Part shown: piece after piece, positions 55,801-64,000 of the stretch
How the letters are laid out: every line of letters starts with the position of its first letter
Numbering within the stretch: position 1 is the first letter of the stretch
DNA from: an uncultured Carboxylicivirga sp.
GTDB lineage: Bacteria; Bacteroidota; Bacteroidia; Bacteroidales; Marinilabiliaceae
Reading direction: 5' to 3'
NCBI RefSeq assembly: GCF_963668385.1
Contig: NZ_OY764327.1
Span: 4,994,501 to 5,058,500 of the forward strand
DNA length: 64,000 bases
Position numbers and translations under genes: made by a program
Notes under the pieces: generated by a model
Told to the model about the DNA's origin: nothing
Seen by the model: the letters and a program-made list of their open reading frames with translations, nothing else
Database searches by the model: none

Positions 55801-56679
55801 TAGAATTGTTTTAGTACCAGAGTCAATAATTTCCTCTACGTGCTCTTCTTCAATGACAGTTTCACGATCGATAATAACTTCGTTACGCTCGATTGATACA
55901 ACTTCACCGGTATCTTCATCTACGAAATCCTCAATCCATGATTTAAGAACACGGGCAGCCAATTTTCGGCCAACAACTTTCTTAAGGCTTGATTTATTGA
56001 CTTTAATTTCATCAGCAAGATCGAAAATTTCAAGAATATTCTTGTCACCTTCGTATCCAATTGCTCTTAACAACGTTGTAACCGGAAGTTTTTTCTTACG
56101 GTCGATGTATGCATACATCACGCTGTTTATATCGGTAGCAAATTCAATCCATGAACCTTTGAACGGAATAATACGAGCTGAGTAAAGTTTTGTACCATTA
56201 GCGTGAACACTTTGGCCAAAGAATACACCAGGAGAACGGTGTAACTGACTTACAACAACACGCTCCGCTCCATTAATGATAAAGCTGCCTTTATCGGTCA
56301 TGTAAGGAATTGTGCCCAAATAAACATCTTGTACCACCGTATCAAAATCCTCGTGCTCGGGATCGGTACAGTACAACTTTAATTTGGCTTTTAGAGGCAC
56401 ACTAAATGTTAAACCTCTTTCTATGCACTCTGAGATGCTATATCGTGGTGGATCGATAGAGAAATCAAGAAACTCCAGAACGAAGTTATTTCTTGTATCC
56501 GTAATGGGGAAATTCTCATTGAAAACCTGATATAACCCCTCCAATTTCCGCTCTTCAGGGGTAGAACCCATTTGAAAAAATTCGCGGAAAGATTTTAATT
56601 GCACTTCCAGTAAGTCAGGGTATTCTAACTTATTCTTAATGGAAGCAAAACTAATCCTTTCGGTAGTATTTGGAGTCAT
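52870..56679 (-). CDS. rpoB: DNA-directed RNA polymerase subunit beta
   Basis: A 1269-residue beta subunit. The rifampicin-pocket region [33 protein letters not shown] (about 470-502; key residues [15 protein letters not shown]) is wild-type in appearance. The C-terminal [24 protein letters not shown] region (about 1200) is intact. Preceded by a strong hairpin between rplL and rpoB. Confidence 0.97.
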   Translation of the reverse strand: MTPNTTERISFASIKNKLEYPDLLEVQLKSFREFFQMGSTPEERKLEGLYQVFNENFPITDTRNNFVLEFLDFSIDPPRYSISECIERGLTFSVPLKAKLKLYCTDPEHEDFDTVVQDVYLGTIPYMTDKGSFIINGAERVVVSQLHRSPGVFFGQSVHANGTKLYSARIIPFKGSWIEFATDINSVMYAYIDRKKKLPVTTLLRAIGYEGDKNILEIFDLADEIKVNKSSLKKVVGRKLAARVLKSWIEDFVDEDTGEVVSIERNEVIIDRETVIEEEHVEEIIDSGTKTILLHKENQNLSDFAIIYNTLQKDPCNSEKEAVVHIYRQLRNAEPPDEATARDVIDKLFFSDKRYDLGDVGRYRLNKKLNLSTDWENKVLTREDIIAIIKHLIQLINSKTDVDDIDHLSNRRVRTVGEQMSNQFGVGLARMARTIRERMNVRDNEVFTPIDLINSKTLSSVINSFFGTNALSQFMDQTNPLAEITHKRRLSALGPGGLSRERAGFEVRDVHYTHYGRLCPIETPEGPNIGLISSLCVYAKINDLGFIETPYRKVESGKVDLSATGYSYLTAEEEEEKIIAQANAPLDDDGNFVNERVKAREEGDFPVVEPNEVHMMDVAPNQIASVAASLIPFLEHDDANRALMGSNMMRQAVPLLRPESPIVGTGLEGKLIQDSRTQVVAEGEGVVEYVDADEIVIRYDQTDDQRFVSFEGDTKRYRILKYQKTNQSTSIDIKPLVVKGQRVTNGQILTDGYSTEKGELGLGRNLKVAFMPWQGYNFEDAIVISEKVVRDDVFTSVHIDEYSLEVRDTKRGLEELTSDIPNVSEEATKDLDENGLIRIGAHVKPGDILIGKITPKGESDPTPEEKLLRAIFGEKAGDVKDASLKASPSLKGVVIDKKLFSRNVKDRKSRSSEKSMIAKIDEDFERSAEELKGRLIDKLFTQLNGKTSQGVRDYLEVDVISKGTKFTQKILNDIDYLNVNPNDWTTDKDKNELISKVIHNFRMKYKELEAVEKRQKYNVTIGDELPAGIIQLAKVYIAKKRKITVGDKMAGRHGNKGIVSRIVRAEDMPFLEDGTPVDIVLNPLGVPSRMNLGQIYETVLGWAGKNLGVKFATPIFDGAKMEDLNSWTDKAEIPRYGRTYLYDGGTGERFHQPATVGVIYMLKLGHMVEDKMHARSIGPYSLITQQPLGGKAQFGGQRFGEMEVWALEAFGAANILQEILTVKSDDVIGRAKAYEAIVKGDGLPQAGIPESLNVLLHEMRGLGLSVNLD

Positions 56680-56716
56680 CTATCAACTATTTATTGAACC
56701 TAAAATATTAAAGCAC

Positions 56717-56756
56717 AAAAAGGTTTAGGAGCCCCGCGGCGCGGGATTCCTAAACC
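56717..56756 (-). terminator. rplL-rpoB intergenic attenuator-like terminator
   Basis: A long hairpin: GGTTTAGGA (56722-56730) pairs with TCCTAAACC at 56748-56756, with an inner GC stem CCCGC/GCGGG; a T5 run follows on the minus strand. It would terminate part of the transcripts coming from the ribosomal protein genes and so set the level of rpoBC. Confidence 0.8.
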
Positions 56757-56779
56757 GTAATCCTTATATAGGAATTAAA

Positions 56780-57154
56780 TTACTTAAGTTCAACTTCTGC
56801 TCCTGCCTCTTCTAATTGAGATTTTAATGCTTCAGCTTCTTCTTTAGTTACTTTTTCCTTCAATGGAGCTGGTGCTTTGTCCACTAATTCTTTAGCTTCT
56901 TTCAAACCTACTCCAGTCATTTCTTTAACCAACTTAACGATAGCTAATTTAGAACCACCTGCTGATTTTAAGATTACGTCAAACTCAGTTTGTTCAGCAG
57001 CAGCAGCGTCGCCACCAGCAGCAGGACCAGCTACAGCTACAGCAGCAGCTGCAGGTTCGATACCGTACTCTTCTTTTAATACTTCAGCTAGTTCGTTAAC
57101 TTCTTTAACAGTCAAATTTACTAATTCTTCTGCAAGCTTTTTGATATCAGCCAT
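56780..57154 (-). CDS. rplL: 50S ribosomal protein L7/L12
   Basis: A 124-residue stalk protein with the N-terminal dimerisation helices, an Ala/Gly-rich hinge ([19 protein letters not shown], about 36-54) and the conserved C-terminal domain ([29 protein letters not shown]-type segment [14 protein letters not shown]). 33 bp after rplJ. Confidence 0.97.
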   Translation of the reverse strand: MADIKKLAEELVNLTVKEVNELAEVLKEEYGIEPAAAAVAVAGPAAGGDAAAAEQTEFDVILKSAGGSKLAIVKLVKEMTGVGLKEAKELVDKAPAPLKEKVTKEEAEALKSQLEEAGAEVELK

Positions 57155-57187
57155 TTCTCTATTTATTAAATATTGTTTTTACTTTAA

Positions 57188-57706
57188 TTATTCTTTTTCT
57201 CCTAGTGTTTTTAATAATCCGTGAATAGTCGATCCGCCTGATTGAAGCGCAGAAACAACGTTTTTCATCGGAGACTGTAGTAATCCAATAACATCGCCCA
57301 AAAGCTCGTCTTTAGATTTGATACTACATAATGCTTCAAGTTGATTTTCACCAATATAAAGTGATTGCTCTACGTAAGCACTTTTTAATGTTGGTTTATC
57401 ATTTGCTTTAGCAAATTCTTTGATCAACTTAGCTGGAACATTACCTGTGTTGGAGAATAAAACAGCAGTTGTTCCTTTAAATGTTGCGTACATTTCTTCG
57501 AAATCACCTTCTATTTGTTCCAAAGCTTTTTGCAAAAGAGTGTTTTTAACCAACACCATTTTAACATCATTTTTGAAACACTCGCGACGCAAGTTACTAC
57601 TTTTTTCAGCATTTAAACCTGCAGCCTCAGTTACATAAAAGTGACTATAGTCATTAATATTCGCAACTAAATCATTGACAACCGTATTTTTATCTTCTTT
57701 TCTCAT
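57188..57706 (-). CDS. rplJ: 50S ribosomal protein L10
   Basis: A 172-residue L10 protein: HFYVTEAAGLNAEKSSNLRRECFKNDVKMVLVKNTLLQKALEQ is the RNA-binding part (key stretch VLVKNTLLQKAL), and the C-terminal helix VVSALQSGGSTIHGLLKTL binds L7/L12 dimers. Normal order rplA-rplJ-rplL. Confidence 0.95.
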   Translation of the reverse strand: MRKEDKNTVVNDLVANINDYSHFYVTEAAGLNAEKSSNLRRECFKNDVKMVLVKNTLLQKALEQIEGDFEEMYATFKGTTAVLFSNTGNVPAKLIKEFAKANDKPTLKSAYVEQSLYIGENQLEALCSIKSKDELLGDVIGLLQSPMKNVVSALQSGGSTIHGLLKTLGEKE

Positions 57707-57735
57707 GATTCCTTCTTCTTTTTAAAGATTAAACA

Positions 57736-58431
57736 TTAAGCATCAACCGATTTAGGTTCAATGCGAAGACCAGGACTCATGGTGCTAGAAAGACCAATAC
57801 TTTTAACGTAAGTACCTTTAGCCGCGCTAGGCTTAAGTTTCATGATAGTACTCATGAATTCTTTTACGTTATCAACGATTTTATCTTCACTAAACGAAAC
57901 CTTACCCACAGATGTATGAACGATACCGTAACGATCAACTTTAAAGTCAATTTTACCAGCTTTTACTTCATTTACTGCTTTTGCAATGTCCATAGTTACA
58001 GTACCACTCTTAGGATTCGGCATTAAGCCACGAGGACCTAAAATACGACCTAAAGCACCTACTTTAGCCATTACACTTGGCATGGTTATAATTACGTCTA
58101 CATCAGTCCAACCGCCTTTGATTTTCTCAATGTATTCGTCTAGTCCAACATAATCGGCGCCTGCTGCCTTTGCTTCCTCTTCTTTGTCAGGAGTACATAA
58201 CACTAATACACGTGTTACTTTTCCTGTTCCGTGAGGCAAAGTTACAACACCCCTTACCATCTGATTCGCTTTACGTGGATCAACACCTAAGCGAACATCG
58301 ATATCTACTGAGGCATCGAATTTGGTAGTGGTTACTTCCTTAACCAATTTCGCTGCTTCCTCAACAGTGTAAAGTTTTGAGGCATCGATTTTTTCTAACG
58401 CTAACTTTTTATTTTTTGTTAGTTTTGTCAT
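57736..58431 (-). CDS. rplA: 50S ribosomal protein L1
   Basis: A 231-residue L1 protein: [30 protein letters not shown] and [19 protein letters not shown] (about 127-145) are signature segments. Builds the L1 stalk; in many bacteria it also represses its own operon. Confidence 0.97.
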   Translation of the reverse strand: MTKLTKNKKLALEKIDASKLYTVEEAAKLVKEVTTTKFDASVDIDVRLGVDPRKANQMVRGVVTLPHGTGKVTRVLVLCTPDKEEEAKAAGADYVGLDEYIEKIKGGWTDVDVIITMPSVMAKVGALGRILGPRGLMPNPKSGTVTMDIAKAVNEVKAGKIDFKVDRYGIVHTSVGKVSFSEDKIVDNVKEFMSTIMKLKPSAAKGTYVKSIGLSSTMSPGLRIEPKSVDA

Positions 58432-58446
58432 TTTCGCAAAAAGGTG

Positions 58447-58893
58447 TTAATTGTTACTACCAGGGAATTCACCCGATACGGTTACTCCCATACTTCTGGC
58501 GGTACCGGCGATCATCCTCATTGCAGATTCAACTGTAAAACAATTCAAGTCAGCCATTTTATCTTCGGCAATTGCTTTCACCTGTTCCCAGGTTACAGAA
58601 CCAACTTTCTTACGGTTAGGTTCTGGTGAACCTCCCTTAAGTTTTGCCGCCTCCATAATTTGAACAGCTGCCGGTGGTGTTTTAATAACAAATTCAAATG
58701 ATTTGTCTTTATACACCGAGATAACAACAGGTAAAACTTTACCAGCTTTTTCCTGAGTTCTGGCATTGAATTGCTTGCAGAATTCCATAATGTTCACTCC
58801 TTTGGCACCTAATGCGGGACCAACTGGAGGTGAAGGATTAGCTGCACCACCTTTTATCTGAAGTTTGATAAAAGCTTCTACTTCTTTAGCCAT
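58447..58893 (-). CDS. rplK: 50S ribosomal protein L11
   Basis: A 148-residue L11 protein: [21 protein letters not shown] (about 8-28; Pro-rich hinge) and the C-terminal rRNA-binding domain with [25 protein letters not shown]. 15 bp before rplA. Confidence 0.97.
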   Translation of the reverse strand: MAKEVEAFIKLQIKGGAANPSPPVGPALGAKGVNIMEFCKQFNARTQEKAGKVLPVVISVYKDKSFEFVIKTPPAAVQIMEAAKLKGGSPEPNRKKVGSVTWEQVKAIAEDKMADLNCFTVESAMRMIAGTARSMGVTVSGEFPGSNN

Positions 58894-58987
58894 TGTAGCA
58901 ATTCGTGTTTATTAATTAAAATATAAAGATTATTACTTGTAGTATGCAAACAAAATGTTTACATGGAAGCTTGTTTCTACTAAGTAA

Positions 58988-59533
58988 CTATTCTTTTTCT
59001 ACTTGCATGAAACTTAATTCTAATGGTGTTTTTCTTCCAAATATTTTCACCATTACTTTTAGCTTCTTCTTCTCTTCGTTTACCTCTTCAATCAATCCAT
59101 TGAAGCCGCTAAAAGGTCCATCAACTACCTTAACTGTCTCACCAACAAAATATGGTATATTGATTTCTTCTTCAGTTTCATTTAATTCATCTACTTTACC
59201 TAAGATACGATTAACTTCTGACTGACGCAACGGTACAGGATTTGAATCATTATCTCCAAGAAAACCAATTACATTAGGTATGTTTCTTAAGATATGAGGT
59301 ATTTCACCTACCATTGCAGCTTCAACCAAAACATAACCTGGTAAATAAGGTCGTTCCTTACTTACTTTTTTTCCGTTACGTATCTGATATACTTTTTCGG
59401 TAGGTATCAGAACCTGACTAACGTAATCAGTAAGCTTTAAGCCAGCAATCTCGCTCTCCACGTATTCTTTAACCTTTTTTTCTTTTCCTCCGATTGCACG
59501 CAGAACGTACCATTTCTTTTGAACTTCAGCCAT
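58988..59533 (-). CDS. nusG: transcription termination/antitermination factor NusG
   Basis: A 181-residue Nus[19 protein letters not shown] at the start (NGN domain), [12 protein letters not shown] in the middle, and a KOW domain [22 protein letters not shown] (about 125-146). Follows secE by 16 bp. Confidence 0.95.
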   Translation of the reverse strand: MAEVQKKWYVLRAIGGKEKKVKEYVESEIAGLKLTDYVSQVLIPTEKVYQIRNGKKVSKERPYLPGYVLVEAAMVGEIPHILRNIPNVIGFLGDNDSNPVPLRQSEVNRILGKVDELNETEEEINIPYFVGETVKVVDGPFSGFNGLIEEVNEEKKKLKVMVKIFGRKTPLELSFMQVEKE

Positions 59534-59549
59534 TTATTAAAGTCCTCTA

Positions 59550-59744
59550 TTAGTAAAGTTGGTTGTAAATTTCAGTAATACCCCAATCAAAAGCTGAGTC
59601 CATTCCGAAGATTACTGCAGCAATGATTAATGAAGCTACCATAACAACAATAGCACTATTTGTTAGTTCCGACCAAGTAGGCCAAGACGTCTTATTAATC
59701 AATTCATTATGAACGTCTTTAAAATATGCTGTTAATTTACTCAT
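59550..59744 (-). CDS. secE: preprotein translocase subunit SecE
   Basis: A 64-residue SecE with one membrane helix (about 29-50), preceded by the conserved amphipathic segment DVHNELINKTSWPTWSEL. Component of SecYEG in the inner membrane. Usual place between tRNA-Trp and nusG. Confidence 0.93.
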   Translation of the reverse strand: MSKLTAYFKDVHNELINKTSWPTWSELTNSAIVVMVASLIIAAVIFGMDSAFDWGITEIYNQLY

Positions 59745-59803
59745 AATTATATTTCATTATTGTTCCGGTTTTATCACTCTTGCTTTAAAACCGGCTTTTT
59801 ATG

Positions 59804-59876
59804 CACGGGAGGAGCGACTCGAACGCCCGACACCTGGTTTTGGAGACCAGTGCTCTACCAACTGAGCTACACCCGT
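59804..59876 (-). tRNA. tRNA-Trp (CCA anticodon)
   Basis: A 73-nt cloverleaf: D arm GCTC...GAGC, anticodon loop CTCCAAA with CCA, T loop TTCGAGT, acceptor ends ACGGGTG and CTCCCGT with one mismatch at pair 6-67, discriminator G, no encoded CCA tail. Lies between tuf and secE, where Bacteroidota carry tRNA-Trp. Confidence 0.95.
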
Positions 59877-59905
59877 AAAAGAACCGGAAACTTTCGCTTC
59901 CGGTT
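59877..59905 (-). terminator. hairpin after tuf
   Basis: AACCGGAA (59882-59889) and TTCCGGTT (59898-59905), loop of 8, followed on the minus strand by CTTTT. It lies just after the tuf stop and before tRNA-Trp; it may terminate part of the tuf transcripts or mark processing. A related hairpin with CCGGTTTTA arms lies at 59765-59794 after the tRNA. Confidence 0.6.
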
Positions 59906-59923
59906 TTATATACTAATCAATGA

Positions 59924-61111
59924 TTAGTCAAGAATTTCAGTTACCTGACCAGCACCAACTGTACGTCCACCTTCGCGAATAGCGAAACGAAGACCTTGGT
60001 TCAATGCTACTGGGTAGATCAAGTCTACAGTGATAGTTACGTTATCACCAGGCATTACCATTTCAGTTCCTTCTGGAAGAGTAATCTCACCAGTTACGTC
60101 TAATGTACGTAAGTAGAATTGAGGACGGTATTTATTGTGGAATGGAGTGTGACGTCCACCTTCTTCTTTTTTCAATACGTAGATCTCACCTTTAAATTTA
60201 GAGTGAGGAGTAATTGATCCTGGCTTAGCCAATACCATACCACGTTTGATTTCTTGTTTGTCAATACCACGCATTAACAAACCAACGTTATCACCAGCTT
60301 CACCTGTATCCAAAATTTTACGGAACATTTCTACACCAGTACAAACAGTCTTTTTACCTTCTGCACCAAGACCAATGATTTGCATTTCTTCACCAGTTTT
60401 GATAACACCAGTTTCAATACGACCAGTTGCTACAGTACCACGACCTGTGATTGAGAATACGTCCTCAACAGGCATCAAGAATGGTTTTTCAACATCACGT
60501 TGAGGAAGTGGAATCCACTCATCAACAGCAGCCATCAAATCCATTACTTTAGCAACCCATTCTGGCTCACCATTTAATGCACCTAATGCAGAACCCATGA
60601 TTACTGGAGAATCATCACCTTCGAACTCATAGAAGCTCAATAGGTCACGTACTTCCATCTCAACAAGCTCTAATAATTCTTCATCGTCAACCATGTCAAC
60701 TTTATTCAAGAAAACAACGATTTTAGGAACGTTTACCTGACGACAAAGTAGGATGTGCTCGCGAGTTTGAGGCATAGGACCATCAGTAGCAGCACATACA
60801 AGAATAGCTCCGTCCATTTGAGCAGCACCAGTAACCATGTTCTTTACGTAGTCGGCGTGACCTGGACAGTCAACGTGAGCGTAGTGACGGTTTTCTGTTT
60901 GGTACTCAACGTGAGCAGTGTTAATAGTAATACCCCTTTCTTTCTCTTCAGGAGCGTTATCAATTTGGTCGAAGTCTTTTGCTTCACTTAAACCTGCATC
61001 AGCTAAAACTTTAGTGATTGCTGCAGTCAAAGTAGTTTTACCGTGGTCAACGTGACCAATGGTACCGATATTAACGTGAGGCTTCGTCCTTTGAAATGTT
61101 TCTTTAGCCAT
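59924..61111 (-). CDS. tuf: elongation factor Tu
   Basis: A 395-residue EF-Tu: GHVDHGKTT (19-27, P loop), [12 protein letters not shown] (G3), NKVD (about 136-139, G4), domains II and III complete, ending [10 protein letters not shown]. Delivers aminoacyl-tRNA to the ribosome. One copy in the window. Confidence 0.98.
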   Translation of the reverse strand: MAKETFQRTKPHVNIGTIGHVDHGKTTLTAAITKVLADAGLSEAKDFDQIDNAPEEKERGITINTAHVEYQTENRHYAHVDCPGHADYVKNMVTGAAQMDGAILVCAATDGPMPQTREHILLCRQVNVPKIVVFLNKVDMVDDEELLELVEMEVRDLLSFYEFEGDDSPVIMGSALGALNGEPEWVAKVMDLMAAVDEWIPLPQRDVEKPFLMPVEDVFSITGRGTVATGRIETGVIKTGEEMQIIGLGAEGKKTVCTGVEMFRKILDTGEAGDNVGLLMRGIDKQEIKRGMVLAKPGSITPHSKFKGEIYVLKKEEGGRHTPFHNKYRPQFYLRTLDVTGEITLPEGTEMVMPGDNVTITVDLIYPVALNQGLRFAIREGGRTVGAGQVTEILD

Positions 61112-61228
61112 AACTCGAAATATTAGACAATTAGATATAAATTGAATCTTAAACTAACTCTATTTTTTTGCATTGTCAATTTTTTAACTTTCAATACAAA
61201 ACGGAATTACATTCTCATCACTATAGTG

Positions 61229-61301
61229 AGCGGAAGACGGGGCTCAAACCCGCGACCCTCAGCTTGGAAGGCTGATGCTCTATCAACTGAGCTACTTCCG
61301 C
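61229..61301 (-). tRNA. tRNA-Gly (TCC anticodon)
   Basis: A 73-nt cloverleaf: acceptor GCGGAAG / CTTCCGC, D arm GCTC...GAGC, anticodon loop CTTCCAA with TCC, T arm GCGGG TTTGAGC CCCGT, discriminator T. Confidence 0.95.
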
Positions 61302-61327
61302 AAAAAAGAAATTAATCCCTTAATTAG

Positions 61328-61410
61328 TGGGGAGAGCAGGATTCGAACCTACGAAGTCGTAAGACAGCGGAGTTACAGTCCGCCCCAGTTGGCCACTTTG
61401 GTATCTCCCC
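61328..61410 (-). tRNA. tRNA-Tyr (GTA anticodon)
   Basis: An 83-nt type II tRNA with long variable arm: acceptor GGGGAGA / TCTCCCC, anticodon loop CTGTAAC with GTA, T loop TTCGAAT, discriminator A. Upstream of tRNA-Gly and tuf, forming one transcript with them. No tRNA-Thr is found beside it. Confidence 0.95.
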
Positions 61411-61552
61411 AACATATATTATCATTATTTTTTCTGTTCCAAAACCACGTTTGGTTTCTTTTTTTCAGTTCAATAGGCCGATCACCTTAGTCAATCAGCC
61501 TATTAAGCTCATTTTCAAGCAGCACAAGATGTACTATCCTAAAAACGGTGTG

Positions 61553-61583
61553 CAAATGTATAATTTATTTTCAACAACACAAA
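61553..61583 (-). promoter_or_regulatory. Bacteroidota-type promoter for tRNA-Tyr/tRNA-Gly/tuf
   Basis: Minus strand: TTTG (61580-61583), 19-nt spacer, TACATTTG (61553-61560), a full match to the consensus. No other gene lies between this and tRNA-Tyr. Confidence 0.7.
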
Positions 61584-61603
61584 AAAAACGCTTTTTTTTT
61601 TGG

Positions 61604-61903
61604 CTATTTAGCACGCACCTTTTCCTTCCATTTTATCAACTGTTTGCGTAAAGCGTCAACACATAAGTCCACACCCTCTTCAAAACTTTTTGTTTGCTTC
61701 TTAGCAAACAAATCTCCACCAGGGACATTTAAACTTATTTCCGATACTTTATTCTCAGTCGAATCTGATTTATCCAATTTCAAAATCACTTCGGCAGATA
61801 CTATACCATCAAAAAACTGATCCAACTTATTTACTTTTTGTTGGATGAACTCTTCCAATTGTTCGGAAGCGGTAAAGCGTACAGATTGAATTGTAACATT
61901 CAT
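61604..61903 (-). CDS. hpf: ribosome hibernation-promoting factor, short form
   Basis: A 99-residue HPF/RaiA-type protein: VTIQSVRFTASEQLEEFIQQKVNKLDQFF and the strand SEISLNVPGGDLFAKKQ. Without the C-terminal dimerisation domain of long HPF. It binds the ribosome in stationary phase. I use the ATG at 61903; two extra codons would start at a TTG. 17 bp after the recombinase gene. Confidence 0.88.
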   Translation of the reverse strand: MNVTIQSVRFTASEQLEEFIQQKVNKLDQFFDGIVSAEVILKLDKSDSTENKVSEISLNVPGGDLFAKKQTKSFEEGVDLCVDALRKQLIKWKEKVRAK

Positions 61904-61920
61904 ATGCAATCCTCCTTCTT

Positions 61921-62808
61921 TTAGGCTCTCGGGTGAGCCTGTTTATAAATCGAATTTAACTTCTCGTAGGAATTGTGAGTATAAACCTCTGTGGCCGCTA
62001 AATTAGCATGCCCCAACAACTCCTTTATCGCATTTAAATCAGCACCATTATTAAGCAAAGCTGTTGCAAATGAATGCCTAATAACATGCGGACTCTTTTT
62101 TGTGACCGTAGACACTTGACTAAGATAGCGATTTACTACTCGATATACCAACTTTTGATACACCGGATTTCCTTTATCTGTAAGAAAAACGACTTTATTT
62201 TTCACTTCTGGAAAACTTTGATTTCGCTTACTAATATAACTAACAAGCGACATCTTTAGTTCTCTGGTAATTGGAACAATTCTCTCTTTATTTCTCTTAC
62301 CCAAAACCTTTATTACACCATTGGAAAAATCGAGTTGCGACATTTTTAATTCAACCAATTCAGATAAACGCATTCCTGTGCAATAAAATAACTCAATTAT
62401 AGTTTTATTCCTCACACCTGAATAGTCTGAACCAAAATCAACATGATCTAACAACAAATCCATTTCGGTTTCTTTAACAAAAACCGGTAATCGTTTTGGT
62501 ATTTTTGGAGTAGTAACTTTATCGGTCGGGTTACTTTCCAACACTTCTTCTCGAATAAGAAATCGAAATAAGACTTTTAGTGTTGAAATTTTTCGAGTAA
62601 CCGTTCTGGCCGTGACGCCCTCATTGAGCATATCAATCATCCACTGGCGAATGATTTTTGAAGTAACTTTTTGCCAATTGTCGATTTCTTGCATTGCAAG
62701 ATAATCACAAAACTGACTTACATCATTTCTGTACGCAGTTAGAGTATGTATCGAACTACGCTTTTCAAATTCCAGATATTTATAAAATGAATTAATATTT
62801 TGCATCAA
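61921..62808 (-). CDS. tyrosine recombinase, XerC/XerD type
   Basis: A 295-residue Xer recombinase. N-terminal SAM-like domain (FYKYLEFEKRSSIHTLTAYRND) and catalytic domain with Arg in TGMRLSELVEL (about 147), HVIRHSFATALL (about 240-251), LGHANLAATEVYTH (about 263-276; His and the Tyr nucleophile). It lies beside hpf and the tuf cluster, a fixed chromosomal place in Bacteroidota, so it serves chromosome dimer resolution rather than a mobile element. XerC and XerD cannot be told apart safely. Confidence 0.92.
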   Translation of the reverse strand: MMQNINSFYKYLEFEKRSSIHTLTAYRNDVSQFCDYLAMQEIDNWQKVTSKIIRQWMIDMLNEGVTARTVTRKISTLKVLFRFLIREEVLESNPTDKVTTPKIPKRLPVFVKETEMDLLLDHVDFGSDYSGVRNKTIIELFYCTGMRLSELVELKMSQLDFSNGVIKVLGKRNKERIVPITRELKMSLVSYISKRNQSFPEVKNKVVFLTDKGNPVYQKLVYRVVNRYLSQVSTVTKKSPHVIRHSFATALLNNGADLNAIKELLGHANLAATEVYTHNSYEKLNSIYKQAHPRA

Positions 62809-62885
62809 CAGAGGGAGCCTTTTTACGCTCTAACGAATATACGAAAAAATCAGCAATAAACCGACACCCTCTTCCGCAAAAATAT

Positions 62886-63077
62886 TTATTCAGCCTCGCG
62901 CTGCAATTGCTCAATATATGCAGCTTTCTTAACCTCTTCTCTTCTAATAACAGAAGGCTTAGTAAATGCTTGACGAGATCTTAACTCACGCATTGTACCT
63001 GTTTTTTCAAATTTTCTTTTGAACTTCTTTAAGGCTCTTTCAATGTTTTCGCCTTCTTTGATTGGAATAACTATCAT
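62886..63077 (-). CDS. rpsU: 30S ribosomal protein S21
   Basis: A 63-residue S21: IPIKEGENIERALKKFKRKFEKTGTMRELRSRQ, key segment ERALKKFKRK (13-22), basic throughout. A consensus promoter lies directly upstream (63109-63139). Confidence 0.95.
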   Translation of the reverse strand: MIVIPIKEGENIERALKKFKRKFEKTGTMRELRSRQAFTKPSVIRREEVKKAAYIEQLQREAE

Positions 63078-63108
63078 AACGCTTTCTTTAATTTTTTATT
63101 TTAGGCTG

Positions 63109-63139
63109 CAAAAGTACCTATTAAATTGCAAAAAATCAA
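63109..63139 (-). promoter_or_regulatory. Bacteroidota-type promoter of rpsU
   Basis: Minus strand: TTG (63137-63139), 20-nt spacer, TACTTTTG (63109-63116). Leader of about 25 nt to the rpsU start. Confidence 0.65.
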
Positions 63140-63251
63140 TCTTCTCGGAAGCATTTACTATACACCTTGAAATTTTGCAGGTGCAAAGAAAAGGAAGTTT
63201 AATGATTACAACAAATTTTACAACCCTTTTTTAGCAGTTTTTAATACACTT

Positions 63252-64000
63252 TTATTCTTTATCGATAAAATACCTTCTAATCCTGTTCATATCAGCATCA
63301 CGGAATGATTCAAATTCAATAATTTCACTTAAACTAACTTCCGACTTCTTCCTGTTTTCATAAATATCTTTAGCCTGATAAAAATTCATATAGGGATGAT
63401 TTTTCATTCGCCTTAAACTAGACCTATTAATATTAATTTTTTGCACCAACAGTGTATCTATAATAATATACGACTTATTATCAGCAAGAACAATAGGCGA
63501 AATACCTTCTACTTCGTTAAGCTGATTAAGATCATAAAATCCACCTAATCGATTTCGATAATACACAATTCGCCTTGACAACACCTTCCCCACTCCTTTC
63601 AACAAAGCCAACTCAGCCGTATCGGCGGAATTCAATTCAATCTGAAATTCATCCGCCACTACCCGATTCGTTTGCTTTTTAAACAACAATGTATCTTTTA
63701 TCCCATTCCATCGCTCCCAATCGCAACCTCGCAACAAATCAACATCTACCCTTTGATTAAAATAGTACGATCTTTTCAAATCTATAATATCTTCAACTAC
63801 TGCTTGATTTATTTTTAACTTCATCAACTGAGCAGAATCCTTCATATTAAGATCAATCCTATACTTAAATCCAGTATTTGTTTCTACTGGTTGATATCTC
63901 TTTTGATTATTTGAAGGATAAACTATATATGGTTTGATCTTTTGAAGATGATTGGAATCCATACCATAAACCTGAGAGAGTTTTTCAAAGCTTCGAATTA
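63252..64000 (-). CDS. helix-hairpin-helix (ComEA-like) protein, cut by the window edge
   Basis: At least 249 residues. The frame is open to position 64000, and the codons before the ATG at 63962 (reading SFEKLSQVYG) continue naturally into MDSNHLQKIKPYI, so that ATG is internal and the true start lies outside. Several helix-hairpin-helix motifs are seen, for example LLKGVGKVLSRRIVYYRNRLGGFYDLNQLNEVEGI (key residues LLKGVGKVLSRRI) and NHPYMNFYQAKDIYENRKK. Proteins of this kind in Bacteroidota bind DNA non-specifically; a role in uptake like ComEA is possible but not shown. Confidence 0.75.
   Translation of the reverse strand, partial: IRSFEKLSQVYGMDSNHLQKIKPYIVYPSNNQKRYQPVETNTGFKYRIDLNMKDSAQLMKLKINQAVVEDIIDLKRSYYFNQRVDVDLLRGCDWERWNGIKDTLLFKKQTNRVVADEFQIELNSADTAELALLKGVGKVLSRRIVYYRNRLGGFYDLNQLNEVEGISPIVLADNKSYIIIDTLLVQKININRSSLRRMKNHPYMNFYQAKDIYENRKKSEVSLSEIIEFESFRDADMNRIRRYFIDKE

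Noticed and set aside
61411-61603. A tRNA-Thr next to tRNA-Tyr
   Set aside because: Some bacteria carry one in this cluster, but no cloverleaf is present in the spacer or between tRNA-Gly and tuf.

Overview
The window is a chromosomal segment of an anaerobic or fermentative member of the Bacteroidota, probably in or near the Marinilabiliales. This rests on gene content: TonB-dependent receptors including one with a CarboxypepD_reg-like domain, the order xer - hpf - tRNA-Tyr - tRNA-Gly - tuf - tRNA-Trp - secE - nusG - rplKAJL - rpoBC - DUF3467, and promoters of the Bacteroidota type (TTTG, about 19 nt, TAnnTTTG). The genus cannot be fixed from the sequence alone.

Layout. 1-9.4 kb: tail of an outer-membrane beta-barrel gene, a PhzF-like enzyme, a GH13 amylase lipoprotein, an EamA transporter next to a B12-binding radical SAM protein, a TonB-dependent receptor and a YycJ-type metallohydrolase. 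9.4-16.2 kb: a repeat-rich accessory stretch with two copies of a MITE-like element (inverted ends, flanking direct repeats), a 42-bp minisatellite, another hairpin element, an orphan antitoxin-like gene, a previously easy-to-miss 54-residue membrane protein and an ArsR-controlled arsEFG/arsP-like operon with two matching palindromic operators. 16.2-27 kb: indolepyruvate ferredoxin oxidoreductase (iorB, iorA), YjbQ, a D-2-hydroxyacid dehydrogenase, a Fic enzyme with a convergent VbhA-like antitoxin, a second TonB receptor, the [FeFe]-hydrogenase maturase HydG, LarE and a DUF2089 protein.

27.2-43.1 kb is the centrepiece: a cluster of 16 genes, all on the minus strand. It holds two complete NAD-linked trimeric/tetrameric [FeFe]-hydrogenase modules (HndABCD-like at 27.2-31.8 kb; HydCBA-like at 39.6-43.1 kb). 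Between them lie two hydrogenase-like sensory proteins (a group C HydS with PAS domain and a shorter group D-like protein without PAS), a SpoIIE-type phosphatase, an RsbW-type ATPase, another HATPase, two DRTGG proteins, a PHP protein and a thioredoxin-like ferredoxin. The likely reading is fermentative H2 metabolism coupled to NAD(H) and ferredoxin, with H2 or redox sensing that feeds a partner-switching style phosphorylation circuit. The two catalytic modules share an imperfect palindrome at the same distance (about 106 bp) upstream of their first genes. The second catalytic subunit has Ser in place of one of the four cysteines expected to bind the H-cluster. Ferredoxin reduced by the nearby IorAB could feed the hydrogenases; this is inference.

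43.3-64 kb: an AlbA_2 protein, a muropeptide-degradation pair (NagZ-like GH3 fused to a beta-lactamase-like domain, and the exo-muramidase NamZ), then the transcription/translation core cluster with a strong hairpin between rplL and rpoB, then hpf, a Xer recombinase, rpsU and a helix-hairpin-helix protein cut by the window edge.
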